DNA of 64,000 bases from Candidatus Obscuribacterales bacterium (GCA_020634035.1 JACKCM010000004.1:62001-126000); one strand, 5' to 3'; counted from the first letter of the stretch, positions 26,238 through 36,585 are shown. The notes: a model not told the origin generated them from the sequence alone. Translations and numbers: made by a program.

Positions 26238-27950
26238 CTAGAAAATCTTATTGTGCGTGTGAAAAGCTTTCTTCGTCCGAACGTAGCTTTCGATGAGATA
26301 TTCCGTCATCATTTTTATTGGAAAGGATTCTGCGCATCCGGGATCCAGTTTATTGGCATGGGTAACATCCTCGAAGCCTTCTTTAAATCTCAATGCTTTG
26401 AGATATGCTTGCCCTCTCAATTTGTATGGTAGAGCTCGATCCTTCTCTGGAAACTTGACAGCTAGTTTTGATGCTCTGGTAAAGTCAGCGATAGCTGAGT
26501 CTAAATCTCCTTTCAATTCGAAGACTTTTCCGCGCATGAGAAAGCCTGGCTCATCATCAGGAGATAGTTGCAAGCCTGTAGTTAGATCTGAAATACTTTG
26601 CTCGAAGTCTCTAGTACGCCGATATACAAATCCCCTTTCTATGTATGCTTTTCCAAAATTTGGATCGAGTTTAATAGCCTGGTTTTGGTCTTCTATAGAG
26701 CCATATAAGTCATTAAGACTCATGTATTTGACCCAACCGCGAAAGTTGAAGAAGTCAGCTTGGTTCGGATTTAAGGCAATGGCAGAGTCGATCGCTGTCA
26801 GGGCTTTTGAGTCATCTTTTCCAGGCATATGGTGATAAATCCACGCTTTATAGAAATGCGCATAGCATTTTGATCCTTGGTTATCTCGCTCTATTGAGCG
26901 GTCGAAATCAGCTAGAGCATTCTTGTAGTCTCTAAGCGCTCGGTAGGAGAGTCCTCTATCTAAATATAGACTGGGATAATTGGAATCAAGTTCTGCCAAC
27001 TTGCTAAGGTCGCAGATACTGCCTTTATAGTCACCTGAAAAATCTTTGTCCAGCGCTCTGAAGTAATACGCATGTGCAAATTTTGGATCCAGTTCTATCG
27101 CTCTGGTATTGTCAGCGATGGCGCCTTTTATATCATTCAGCCGGGATCTTCGAAAAGCTCTCGCCTGAAGCGCTGACGGAAAGTTGGGCTCTAGAGATAA
27201 AGCTTCATCAAATAGTGTTATCGCTTCTTTTAATTTTTCCTGGTGCGCTTTCTGCATTGCGTTTATGTACAAAGCTACTGCTTTTTCGTTCAGATGCCTG
27301 GCTCGTCTCGACTGAGAATTGGCTAGGAACTTTACTAGTTGATCTTTGTTACTCGAAATCTCGAAGGCAGTAACCCTGTATCCACTTTTTGTGTGCTTGA
27401 CCACTATGGTGAACTGGCAGGGCTGGAAGTATTCAACTTTCGATTCTGGAGCTATTGCGACTGAGTCGTAACAAAAGCGATATGTAGCCAGGGCACCGTC
27501 GTCACAAGGAAATTCACTTTCGCAATTTACCAAGTTATTGTTGAAGACTAATCGCGGCGTTGCCGAGGTTGAAGTATCGCTGGGTTCATAGGAGGATGGG
27601 AATGCCTTCTTGTATGAAGCTTGCGCCTTCTGGTCCATTTTGGATAATGCCGCTTGACGATGCAAGCCGGACTTTGATGACCATAAATCTAGCGCATCAT
27701 TGATCCAGGCCCTGGTAAACAGCTCGGCCTGACCTTTGTTGGTCTCCTTTAGAAGAATTAGTTCTTTTCGCGCTTGGATTGGCGCAGGAGCTTGCTCAGA
27801 AACGAGCGGAGGATAATACGGCGCCGGCACCTCTTGATAGGGAGTCAAAAAATCAGTGACCAGTGCACCATACGGGACAATAAGAGCGCTGGCTGCTAAT
27901 GCCGCCAGCACGGCTCTTTTTCTTGTGCGAGGAAAGGCTGCAGCTGGCAT
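26238..27950 (-). CDS. Exported TPR-repeat protein
   Basis: 570 residues: a basic N-terminus (FPRTRKR) and hydrophobic segment (AVLAALAASALIVPYGALV) form a signal peptide or anchor; a Pro-rich linker and a roughly 150-residue beta-rich region with three to four Cys follow; then about nine 34-residue TPRs such as AIADNTRAIELDPKFAHAYYFRA. The gene lies under operator site 3. Low-spacing TPRs with conserved DPKFAHA blocks are the Sel1/TPR_1-like type. Confidence 0.8.
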   Translation of the reverse strand: MPAAAFPRTRKRAVLAALAASALIVPYGALVTDFLTPYQEVPAPYYPPLVSEQAPAPIQARKELILLKETNKGQAELFTRAWINDALDLWSSKSGLHRQAALSKMDQKAQASYKKAFPSSYEPSDTSTSATPRLVFNNNLVNCESEFPCDDGALATYRFCYDSVAIAPESKVEYFQPCQFTIVVKHTKSGYRVTAFEISSNKDQLVKFLANSQSRRARHLNEKAVALYINAMQKAHQEKLKEAITLFDEALSLEPNFPSALQARAFRRSRLNDIKGAIADNTRAIELDPKFAHAYYFRALDKDFSGDYKGSICDLSKLAELDSNYPSLYLDRGLSYRALRDYKNALADFDRSIERDNQGSKCYAHFYKAWIYHHMPGKDDSKALTAIDSAIALNPNQADFFNFRGWVKYMSLNDLYGSIEDQNQAIKLDPNFGKAYIERGFVYRRTRDFEQSISDLTTGLQLSPDDEPGFLMRGKVFELKGDLDSAIADFTRASKLAVKFPEKDRALPYKLRGQAYLKALRFKEGFEDVTHANKLDPGCAESFPIKMMTEYLIESYVRTKKAFHTHNKIF

Positions 27951-28063
27951 GAGAGTCCCCCCGGTCGTTCACGCGCTTTATATCTTATTCCCGCTAGCCG
28001 GCTTGAATTCTCGAAAGTTCGCGAATGGGCGACTCCTGTTTCTGTTTAGGAAATTGCATAACT

Positions 28064-28083
28064 AGTTGGTCAACCAACCAAAT
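28064..28083 (+). promoter_or_regulatory. Operator-like site 3, upstream of the 26238-27950 TPR gene
   Basis: AGTTGGTCAACCAACCAAAT matches sites 1 and 2 and keeps the GTTGGT-CA-ACCAAC inverted repeat. It lies 114 bases before the ATG at 27950 (minus strand) and directly beside the terminator at 28085. Confidence 0.7.
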
Positions 28084-28084
28084 A

Positions 28085-28130
28085 AAAGAATGGCGACTAG
28101 CGGGTGGGGTGGAAGCGTCGCCATTCTTTT
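28085..28130. terminator. Strong bidirectional intrinsic terminator
   Basis: AAAGAATGGCGAC pairs with GTCGCCATTCTTT (13-bp stem) around a 19-base loop, with T-runs on both strands. It lies 27 bases past the stop of the TadG-like gene (28158) and so most likely ends that transcript. Confidence 0.75.
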
Positions 28131-28157
28131 TTCTCCAGGTGGAATCGAAGATTTTGT

Positions 28158-29108
28158 TTAGTTGGTCAGGCTCACATGCCAGGGCTGATGCTGCGACAGG
28201 AAAGTCAATCCTTCGAGGGTCAGTCCGGTGATTGTCGGCAGTCCGGGCACGCCCCTTATGATTATCGGGTCTCTAATGTATCCTTCAATGCTCAGCGGGA
28301 AGTTGATTTTGGTGATTTGGAATCCGATAACTCCAACAACCTGTCGCGCGTCATTAAATGGAGGTCCACCGGAAACTACCGGTACATTGATTGTGTCGCC
28401 AGGAGAGAGCGATTTGGTGTTGGAAGCCTGCACACCGTTCATCGTGACAGTATCTTGTCCCAGGGTAATCGGCGGATTGTTTTTGCCCTGCCAGTTCTGC
28501 AACCAGGAGCTGTTTTTACTTTTCTGGGGATTGAGTACGATTGTGAACGGCTGGCCGGGGCTGATCGTCTCCTGCAGAGAGATGTCCTTCTGGGGTCCGT
28601 TCTCCGGTCGGTAGTCCAGGCTGACCGCCATGGGGTAGAGCTGGTGCGATTTGACCTGGATGATGCCCCGGTTGGCGGATGCCGTGCTGGTGGTGGTCAC
28701 CGGCATGGTGTTCCAGCCTATCAAACGAGCAAATAGAGTAGATGTGTTTTTAGTTGCGGTTACCGTCACTGTGCGCGGTGTAGTCACCGAGTTGACATGG
28801 ACATTGACCACTGTATTGCTGTTAGTGTCAGTGACTAGCTCATTGTCAGCCTTGTTAAAAGCGGCGACCTGTTTGGCAAACAGTTCTGCATTGGTGAGAT
28901 CCACAGCGGTCGGATTGTCTTTGGCCAGCTCCATTACTCCTGCCAGGGCACCGGCATCGGTGGCGTTCTGTAGGGACTCTTTGACAACAAGTCCATGACT
29001 ATAGTCATAAGAAAAAGCTGCACCTACCACCACTACCATAACCATGAGCAGAAGGATAAGGGTGGATATGGTTCCCCTTTTTCGTCTAGCGATGTAGTTT
29101 CTTTTCAT
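28158..29108 (-). CDS. TadG-like pilus-assembly protein (Tad/Flp family)
   Basis: 316 residues. N-terminus KRGTISTLILLLMVMVVVVG is a single hydrophobic helix after a basic stretch with no cleavage site, followed by DYSHGLVVKESLQNATDAGALAG, which is the Tad N-terminal (DUF2134) pattern of TadE/TadG pilus proteins. The rest is Thr/Ser/Asn-rich beta structure. No other tad/flp genes are adjacent. GGGAGGAAG precedes the ATG by about 6 bases. Confidence 0.65.
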   Translation of the reverse strand: MKRNYIARRKRGTISTLILLLMVMVVVVGAAFSYDYSHGLVVKESLQNATDAGALAGVMELAKDNPTAVDLTNAELFAKQVAAFNKADNELVTDTNSNTVVNVHVNSVTTPRTVTVTATKNTSTLFARLIGWNTMPVTTTSTASANRGIIQVKSHQLYPMAVSLDYRPENGPQKDISLQETISPGQPFTIVLNPQKSKNSSWLQNWQGKNNPPITLGQDTVTMNGVQASNTKSLSPGDTINVPVVSGGPPFNDARQVVGVIGFQITKINFPLSIEGYIRDPIIIRGVPGLPTITGLTLEGLTFLSQHQPWHVSLTN

Positions 29109-29378
29109 GGTGACTTCCTCCCGGCGAGCAAGCCTTTATCTAGCCATTCCTATCCTTTCATCGGGGGCTTTGTCCAGCATCACCGATGCAGGTGATTTAG
29201 CCGCAGCCAACCGGCAATATGAATTCCACCGGTCGGATGATCGGGGGACAGTAGTAACACTTTCGGTGGGTTACCCTAATTGGTGATAAACCGTCTCGAC
29301 CCTTGTGCAGCAAGCGATATGGAAGTCAGTTCAATTTTGGTAGCTTCTTCTCTGGTTCACCTTTGAGAAAGTTCGTCC

Positions 29379-30920
29379 TCATTTGTCGCGCTGTCCTTTT
29401 ATAAACAGTGGTGTAACAAAAGGCACTGCGGCCAGTATCAGCCACAGCAGGACGAAATACCAGGGATGTGCATATTGCATCTTCTCGACCCCGGCTTCGG
29501 CTAGGCGAGCCTGGCAGTCCCAGAGGATAAGCGCCTGGCTGGCGGCAAACAAGAAAGTGACCGCAACCAGGGTCACAAGTGTGGCGAATCTTCTTTTGTA
29601 CTGCAGACCGCGCTTATCTAGCAAAGAAGAGCTAGCTCTCAGATACCAGCCTTTGACTAAATAGTAAACCAGGAAGAAGCCCGCAATTATTGCCGCCACA
29701 TTGCAGTGCTCAGGCACCCTGTTGCTGTTGAAATCGAGAAAAGCATACAGCAGCGCAAAAATCGCCGCCGGCACCGAGAACGGCACCGCTTCCAGAACTA
29801 TCCCCACATAGGGTGAGCGCAGGCGGTGGCTCATGCGCGTGGTGCTGTGACTGGGTCGCCTGCCTGCCACCACCGCATGCAGATCCTCCACCAGCAGCTC
29901 CATATTCGGATAACGGTCGTTGGCGTCCTTGGCGATACAGGTCAGAATTATTTCTTGCAGCCCTTCCGGAGTACCCATGTTAATCAGGCGCTCCTCGGCT
30001 TCAAAGGGCGCTTCGCTTAGATGATGAGCGACAATCTGCATGGCGTTGTCCCCGGCAAAAGGTGGCTTGCCGGTAATCACCTCGCACATGAGGCAGCCAA
30101 AAGAGTAGATATCCGAGCGCTCGTCGAGCTGAAAGCCTAGGCACTGCTCCGGGCTCATATAAAGCGGTGTGCCCAGTACCTCTCCGGTTTCGGTCAGGTC
30201 CTGGGTCATGCGGCTGTTGCCTTCCAGAACCTTGGCGATGCCGAAGTCCACCAGTCTTATCGTCTCTTCTGTTTCCGAGCGGGTCAGCATGATATTGCCC
30301 GGCTTCAAGTCCCTGTGCAGGATGCCTTCTTTATGGGCAAACGCCAGCGCCTCCGCCACAGGCACGAACAGCCCCAGCGACCGCCCCGGGCTCAGATAGC
30401 TCTCTTCATCCAGCACATCGGCCAGGCTATAGCCGTCGATATAGTCCATGATCAGATAAGGAAAGCCCTTTTCTGTCTGACCATGACCGTAGACCGCTAC
30501 AACATGAGGATGATTCAGTTGCGCCAGGGCTTCGCATTCTTTATAAAAGCGCTTCATAGCCTCTGGGTCGCCTGCCATCTCGGCGTTCAAGATTTTGACG
30601 GCGAAATCGCGGTTCTTAATGAGATCTCGTATTTTATAGACCGAGCCCATGCCGCCCCGGCCAAGCCATTCTAAAAACTGATAGTTCTCGTTGATGCTGT
30701 CATCGGGCAGGCTGGCGAGGGTGTCGGTATCTAGCTCTTTATACGGAGCCGCCGCCGATGCCGCAGCCGACGGCGTCAGGCGCAGACCACCGCTTAAGCA
30801 GGTGCAGTGCTTCTCAGAAAAAAGCCAGCCAGTGATAGAGCCCTTGCTGATCTTGGGCTTGCCACATTCCGGGCAAATTATCTTGACCGGAGTCTTCTCT
30901 TTTTCTGCTCTGCCGGACAT
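29379..30920 (-). CDS. Ser/Thr kinase with N-terminal zinc knuckle and membrane tail
   Basis: 513 residues. The N-terminus has CxxC-x19-CxC (C16, C19, C39, C41) with GSITGWLF between. The kinase domain (about 78-340) has the Gly loop GRGGMG, VAIK-type DFAVKIL, HRDLKPGNIML, DFGIAKV and LGTPLYMSPEQC. About four membrane segments close the protein (about 370-510). Hanks-type kinases phosphorylate Ser/Thr of target proteins. The zinc-knuckle pattern also occurs twice in the kinases at 47168-53858. Confidence 0.88.
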   Translation of the reverse strand: MSGRAEKEKTPVKIICPECGKPKISKGSITGWLFSEKHCTCLSGGLRLTPSAAASAAAPYKELDTDTLASLPDDSINENYQFLEWLGRGGMGSVYKIRDLIKNRDFAVKILNAEMAGDPEAMKRFYKECEALAQLNHPHVVAVYGHGQTEKGFPYLIMDYIDGYSLADVLDEESYLSPGRSLGLFVPVAEALAFAHKEGILHRDLKPGNIMLTRSETEETIRLVDFGIAKVLEGNSRMTQDLTETGEVLGTPLYMSPEQCLGFQLDERSDIYSFGCLMCEVITGKPPFAGDNAMQIVAHHLSEAPFEAEERLINMGTPEGLQEIILTCIAKDANDRYPNMELLVEDLHAVVAGRRPSHSTTRMSHRLRSPYVGIVLEAVPFSVPAAIFALLYAFLDFNSNRVPEHCNVAAIIAGFFLVYYLVKGWYLRASSSLLDKRGLQYKRRFATLVTLVAVTFLFAASQALILWDCQARLAEAGVEKMQYAHPWYFVLLWLILAAVPFVTPLFIKGQRDK

Positions 30921-31020
30921 CTATAACAATCTACGAGAAGTGCCAGATTCATTTAACTATTTTTGATTCCGAGCTAATTCTATCTGTTCCTATTTTTCCC
31001 GAATACTCTAAAATCAGGTT

Positions 31021-32604
31021 ATGAACTTCGGTCCCGAAATGATAATTGTTGCTTTATGGGCTCTTGCCCTGTTCTTTACCGGATTCTGGGCGGTCGTCGC
31101 CCTGCTGGTCAGTCTCTTTGTCAAGAACAAGGCGCGATATTATGTGACCAACGCTCTATTGATACTGGCTTCGATAAATATCACACTGCTTCTTGGCGTA
31201 GGGCTCTTGCCCCTGCCCGATTCGGTCAAAGCAAAAGTCGGTCCTTCCAGGCAGCTCAGGCTCTCCACTGCCAGTATCAGTCTAGATCTGATTGAAGCCC
31301 AGAGAATAGCCGAGAAAAATAATAGCTTGCTCCGCGCTATGACTGTGATGAACTATCCTCTGCTGAGCACGGATATAAGCTTTTCTTCCGTGAAAGCATC
31401 GCTCAAAGATATGGCAGAGCATTATCCTGCCGACGCCACGGTGCAGACTGCCAATGCGCTCTATGCCCAATCCCTGGGGGAGAGACCCGATTTGATTAAG
31501 CCGGCTCAATCCAGCCGATTTTTTCGCCGGGTGGTCCTGCCTGTTCTGAGTGCTTCGCAAGTGGGTTCCGAGCACCAATCGGCAGAGCAGCAGCAATCGG
31601 GTGAGAAGTTGTCTGAACTCAAGATCTCCTCTTTCGAGAAGTTCGTGAACAGGCGCATGCCGGATGGCTGGTTGAAGAAAAGAGCCTTGATTCTGGTGCA
31701 CAGAGCCCGGGGAGATATCGCCTACGAAAAGGATGTCGCCTCTGCCTCCGAGCGCGAAGCGGACCGCCTCTCGGTTTTGTTGCTTGCTTATTCTCTGACG
31801 ACGGTGCTGCTCGGCATTGTCGGTGCTTTTGTTATCTATCCGTTTCTGGTCGCAGACGGCTTATGGAAGCGCGGTAAAGAAGCCATCTTCGATGCACCAC
31901 CAGAGGTTCTATCGCTGAGAAAAACCGTAGCGGTTCTTCTGATAAGCGGTTATACAGTTGTTATCTATTCTTTGATCCATCCTTCCATTACCGCGTCCCT
32001 TTCACATCTCATCTCTCAGTCTTTGCTTACTCTGGCGGGGACTGTGCTGGGCAGCCTCGCAATGCTTCTTTCTATGCGCTGGCTGGTCACTTCTGGTGGT
32101 GGCACATCGGTCGTCGATGTTCTCAATCTCAAAATGCAGAAGGACGCGTTTCTTCCTGCGCTTAAGAATGCTTTCAAGGGAATCACCATCACATCCTTCT
32201 TGTTTGCCATTATCTGGATAGTTCAGTTTTTGAGCACCGGCGGCATAGAGTCGAAGAATCTCATCAATGTTCAGATGGAAGCGGTTATACAGAGCGGCAA
32301 TCTACCGGCTCTTACCTGTACTATCCTGGCGGTGGTGATCTTCGGTCCAATCTGCGAAGAGCTTCTCTTTCGAGGTCTGCTCTATGGCTGGCTGCGGACG
32401 AGAATGTCTGTGGTGCCTGCCGCTTTAATAAGCGGGTTTATCTTTGCCATCTATCATGTCGACCCTCAAATGGTTCCCGGACTGTGGGCTGTCGGTTTTG
32501 GGCTCGCCCTGGTCTATGAACGCACCCGTACTCTATGGGGCTCGATCATGATGCACTCTATGTGGAATCTCTGGTACGCAATAGTCTGTTTATTCTTGCG
32601 CTGA
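31021..32604 (+). CDS. CPBP-family intramembrane metalloprotease with large N-terminal region
   Basis: 527 residues. Two N-terminal membrane segments, a soluble region (about 90-235), then about eight further hydrophobic segments. The C-terminal third carries the CPBP (CAAX protease/bacteriocin immunity, Rce1-like) motifs EELLFRG, FAIYHVDP and HSMWNLW. Such enzymes cleave proteins inside membranes. The N-terminal soluble region is not typical for the family. No ribosome-binding site stands out. Confidence 0.8.
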   Translation: MNFGPEMIIVALWALALFFTGFWAVVALLVSLFVKNKARYYVTNALLILASINITLLLGVGLLPLPDSVKAKVGPSRQLRLSTASISLDLIEAQRIAEKNNSLLRAMTVMNYPLLSTDISFSSVKASLKDMAEHYPADATVQTANALYAQSLGERPDLIKPAQSSRFFRRVVLPVLSASQVGSEHQSAEQQQSGEKLSELKISSFEKFVNRRMPDGWLKKRALILVHRARGDIAYEKDVASASEREADRLSVLLLAYSLTTVLLGIVGAFVIYPFLVADGLWKRGKEAIFDAPPEVLSLRKTVAVLLISGYTVVIYSLIHPSITASLSHLISQSLLTLAGTVLGSLAMLLSMRWLVTSGGGTSVVDVLNLKMQKDAFLPALKNAFKGITITSFLFAIIWIVQFLSTGGIESKNLINVQMEAVIQSGNLPALTCTILAVVIFGPICEELLFRGLLYGWLRTRMSVVPAALISGFIFAIYHVDPQMVPGLWAVGFGLALVYERTRTLWGSIMMHSMWNLWYAIVCLFLR

Positions 32605-32638
32605 GAGCAATATAAAGGCAGTTCTCGATGCTCAGATA

Positions 32639-33151
32639 TTAGAATTGTCCAGAAAGATTTGAATGGAGAGGATTCTCCGCCCTCTGGATGTTTATATAGA
32701 CTGTGTGGTCGTAATACCAGGCTGTCTGCTCGAAGTCAGGCGGGGGATTTTTAATGCCGGAGAAGACCTTCTCTTTGACCGCTCTTAGTTTTTGCAGGTG
32801 TCCATAGAGCACTTGTTCTTTATGCAGACCGGGGCTATCTGTCTTCTCCAGTTCTATCGCGCGAATTAAATCAGCGCTGCACCAGACAAAGTGTTGCACG
32901 GCGTCGGGATTGCCGTGGGGACAGCGCCCGTGCAGCTTTATACAGGTTTCTCTGGCTGCATCGCCCAGGGCTTTGAGATTCTCTGCTCCAAAGTTCTCCG
33001 GCAGGTAGTCCTCCGGATTGTACTTTTGCTCGACAATCTCTTGCTCATATTCTGAATCGAAGTCGGATTCAGAGTAATGATGCCAGACGATGCCGAGGGT
33101 GCAGCCCAGAACGAAGCATATGGCAGCTATGGCGATGGAGAATTTAAACAT
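32639..33151 (-). CDS. Membrane-anchored protein of unknown function
   Basis: 170 residues with an N-terminal signal anchor (IAIAAICFVLGCTLGIVW). The C-terminal part has DAVQHFVWCSADL and RAENPLHSNLSGQF; the H-x-x-W-C motif resembles the DUF6973-like region of the gene at 14431 only weakly. Converges with the CPBP protease gene, 34 bases apart. Confidence 0.55.
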   Translation of the reverse strand: MFKFSIAIAAICFVLGCTLGIVWHHYSESDFDSEYEQEIVEQKYNPEDYLPENFGAENLKALGDAARETCIKLHGRCPHGNPDAVQHFVWCSADLIRAIELEKTDSPGLHKEQVLYGHLQKLRAVKEKVFSGIKNPPPDFEQTAWYYDHTVYINIQRAENPLHSNLSGQF

Positions 33152-33244
33152 ATCAGGCTGTTAGTAAAGACAGGGTACAATAATGTAGACTTTGGTACGA
33201 AGCAACCTTCCCCTCTTTTATTTTACCTGGAAATTTAAACTGTA

Positions 33245-33508
33245 ATGCCTCCCCATCGCTGTGAAGAGAAACAATTTCCCTGCTTCGATTGTAAGCAGAT
33301 GATCTGTGCAGGCTGTGTCAAAATCGACTTCAACACCCTGCGCTGCGAGGCGTGTCAGGACAGGGTCGAGCGGGTCAATGCCCTTAAGAATCCTGCCAGT
33401 CAGAATTCTGCCAATATGAAGAAGCGGGTCGGTCTGGGGGCGGCGTCCTTTTTCTTTAGCTTCGTCGTACTGGCGGCGCTCAATATGCTCACCTTTTGCA
33501 TGACGTGA
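33245..33508 (+). CDS. Small protein with B-box-like zinc motif and one membrane segment
   Basis: 87 residues: CEEKQFPCFDCKQMICAGC and LRCEAC give a treble-clef or B-box-like Cys array (CxxC, CxxC), followed by one C-terminal membrane helix (GAASFFFSFVVLAALNML). The next gene begins directly after its stop, so the two may act together. Function unknown. Confidence 0.6.
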   Translation: MPPHRCEEKQFPCFDCKQMICAGCVKIDFNTLRCEACQDRVERVNALKNPASQNSANMKKRVGLGAASFFFSFVVLAALNMLTFCMT

Positions 33509-33775
33509 ATGAGCCAGCAAATTGTGGTAGCGGGACTACTGGGATTGGGACTGGCAGCGGCAATATTGAAGCAGATTACTCAGCTTTCTAAAAAGGTTGC
33601 GCTTATGATCGTGATGCCGGCGGTAATATTGGGCGCGATCATGAGCACAGTGCTGAAAGCTGTCATGGACGGAGGCGGCAAGACTTTTGTCTATGACATC
33701 CAGTGGTATCAGTGGTTCTATATAGGCCTGGTGCTTTTTATAGTCTTCATGCGCATTAAGCAAAGCCGGGCCTGA
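33509..33775 (+). CDS. Small membrane protein
   Basis: 88 residues with three hydrophobic segments (about 6-22, 30-52, 68-82). The ATG directly follows the stop of the B-box-like gene (TGAATG), suggesting coupling. No family recognised. It converges on the Clp-N gene. Confidence 0.6.
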   Translation: MSQQIVVAGLLGLGLAAAILKQITQLSKKVALMIVMPAVILGAIMSTVLKAVMDGGGKTFVYDIQWYQWFYIGLVLFIVFMRIKQSRA

Positions 33776-33801
33776 TCCGGTTTGTATAGAATTCATTCGA
33801 G

Positions 33802-35394
33802 TCAGGCACCGCCCGTGGCGGCTAATAGGGCTTTGAGATGCTCGGGATCGACTCGCAAAACGTCCAGCACTTGCCGGGCGGCACAAGATTCGCTGTCCAC
33901 AATCGCTGTGGCTAGATGTCTAACTGTGACGGACTTTTCGTCTTTGCTGCCGGCAAGTTTGCAGGCACTGGCAATTAGGTCGTTGGTCTCATCGTCTACA
34001 GGCAGGCTGATCTGCCAGCTTCCGGGAAGGTCGAACCTGCTTCTCACCGCCTCGGTGTTTATTGCATCGATAGCGTCCCGAACCGATTTTGTGTTTATAC
34101 CAAGCGATTCGAAAAGCCCTGACATAAAAGGATCTTTGACATGCAAAACGCCCAGTAAAAGGTGTTTGCTGTTTATTAGTCTATCTCCGCTTCTAATTGC
34201 TTCCTGGGCTGCTTCTTTTAATGTCTCTTCGGCGACATCAGAAAGATGTCTCTTTAGATTCTTGCGCAGTTTGGGACTGACCTTGAACTCATCTTTTTTA
34301 CCGAGCAGAAGCGGTTCTCGGTTTTTTAGATGCAGATCTCTTTGATCCGCTTCTCTCAAGTCTATTAGAAGCAATCTGAGGCGATCAAAATTCGGCGCGC
34401 TCTCAGCTAGTATTTTATATGCTCGACAGTCTGCCTCGGCCAAGAGACCGAGCAGAATCATGTCGGCTTCCAGCCTGGTATTATTACTGGCTTGCGATTC
34501 TCTATGGGACAGTCTCAAGACGCTCAAAGCATAGTGAGAAAATGACAGCTCTTTTGATTCGTCTCTGGTGTCACTGGCGGTGTCGGTGATTGCGGTGCGG
34601 ATTTTCTCTTCTGTGACCCCCTGGCGTAAGAGAATTTTAGAAGCGTTGCTTTTGGTCAGTCTGGTCAGGGCGAGCAGAAAATGCTCAGAGTCTACCTCAT
34701 CGGCGCCGAGTTCTTCGGCTAGAGCAATCGCGTCACTAATCAAAGCCCTGGTGTCGGGAGCAAAACATTCTTCTATAGACAGAGGCTTGAGCAGCCTTGC
34801 ACGCCGTCTTTTCTTCTTCTCTTCTTCTTTTACTTCTTCTTGCAGCCGGGCAAGTTCCAGTTTCTCTTTCGCTTCTTTATCCCGGGCTTTTTCAAGTTCT
34901 TCGAAGTAGCTATCTTCTGCCTTTGAAAAGTCGTCTTTGTTCTCTTCTATAGCGCGATCCAGCTCTTTTCGCACATCTCTTGCGCTGACCGAGAGATTCT
35001 CGAGAATTTCGAGAGCACGATAACTGTCGGGTCCTTCTTTGCCGGCGATCAGAGTCTGCAAAAGGTGCTCCGGGCGAACCACGCTCTGCCATTGCAGGTC
35101 TTCTATGACAGTCTTAAAATGCTGCGAGAGTTTGACCGTTTCTTTTTTCTCAGCGGCCTCGGCTTGGTCTGTCTGGCCGGTCCGATCTGGGGGATGCAGC
35201 TCTTCTAGAGTTTTCTTCACGGTCATATAGTCTAGAGCCAGCTCTCTGAGGGCATGGTTGGCGAGATTGTCTCCCGAGCGCAAAATAGCCAGCAACAGGT
35301 GCTCGGTACCGCAGAGGCTGTGGTTGAGCTCTGCCGCTTCCAGCCTGGCGATGTCGTGGATGAATTTTGCTTCCCTGGTCCAGTGGGTGAACAT
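33802..35394 (-). CDS. Protein with three Clp-N-like domains and no ATPase
   Basis: 530 residues. It has at least three double-repeat Clp-N-like units: residues 1-140 (starting FTHWTREAKFIHDIARLEA, then LCGTEHLLLAILRSG and VVRPEHLLQTLIAG), about 210-350 (DEVDSEHFLLALTRL), and about 365-525 (INSKHLLLGVLHV). The hallmark (E/K)HLLL(A/G)(L/I) recurs. A coiled Lys/Glu-rich segment lies near 160-200. Clp-N domains bind adaptors or substrates of ClpC/ClpA; here no AAA+ module is present, so this may act as a free adaptor or competitor. It is not a truncation: the frame ends in the third unit with a normal stop. Confidence 0.8.
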   Translation of the reverse strand: MFTHWTREAKFIHDIARLEAAELNHSLCGTEHLLLAILRSGDNLANHALRELALDYMTVKKTLEELHPPDRTGQTDQAEAAEKKETVKLSQHFKTVIEDLQWQSVVRPEHLLQTLIAGKEGPDSYRALEILENLSVSARDVRKELDRAIEENKDDFSKAEDSYFEELEKARDKEAKEKLELARLQEEVKEEEKKKRRRARLLKPLSIEECFAPDTRALISDAIALAEELGADEVDSEHFLLALTRLTKSNASKILLRQGVTEEKIRTAITDTASDTRDESKELSFSHYALSVLRLSHRESQASNNTRLEADMILLGLLAEADCRAYKILAESAPNFDRLRLLLIDLREADQRDLHLKNREPLLLGKKDEFKVSPKLRKNLKRHLSDVAEETLKEAAQEAIRSGDRLINSKHLLLGVLHVKDPFMSGLFESLGINTKSVRDAIDAINTEAVRSRFDLPGSWQISLPVDDETNDLIASACKLAGSKDEKSVTVRHLATAIVDSESCAARQVLDVLRVDPEHLKALLAATGGA

Positions 35395-35533
35395 AGAATC
35401 GAGACCTGACTATTGTAAGGAGCCTCGAAAGCTCCTATTTAAATATGCCATGAAGCGCCCCGGTTTTATCTCTTTCTAAGCAGGGGCAAGTATGAAACAA
35501 TGGCACGATAGAGCTATAAGGAAACCCGGATAA

Positions 35534-36529
<996 letters not shown>

Positions 36530-36585
36530 ATTTGCTGAGATTCTGGCAGTCACGGTGCGGTTGATTTAGTCTGTTTTCATAGAAC

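Noticed and set aside
28156..28166. TTAGTTGGTCA half-site near the TadG-like gene end
   Set aside because: It lacks the second arm and coincides with the coding end of 28158-29108.
29109..29378. GEMM (c-di-GMP) riboswitch before the TadG-like gene
   Set aside because: Only fragments resemble the consensus; order and spacing do not fit.
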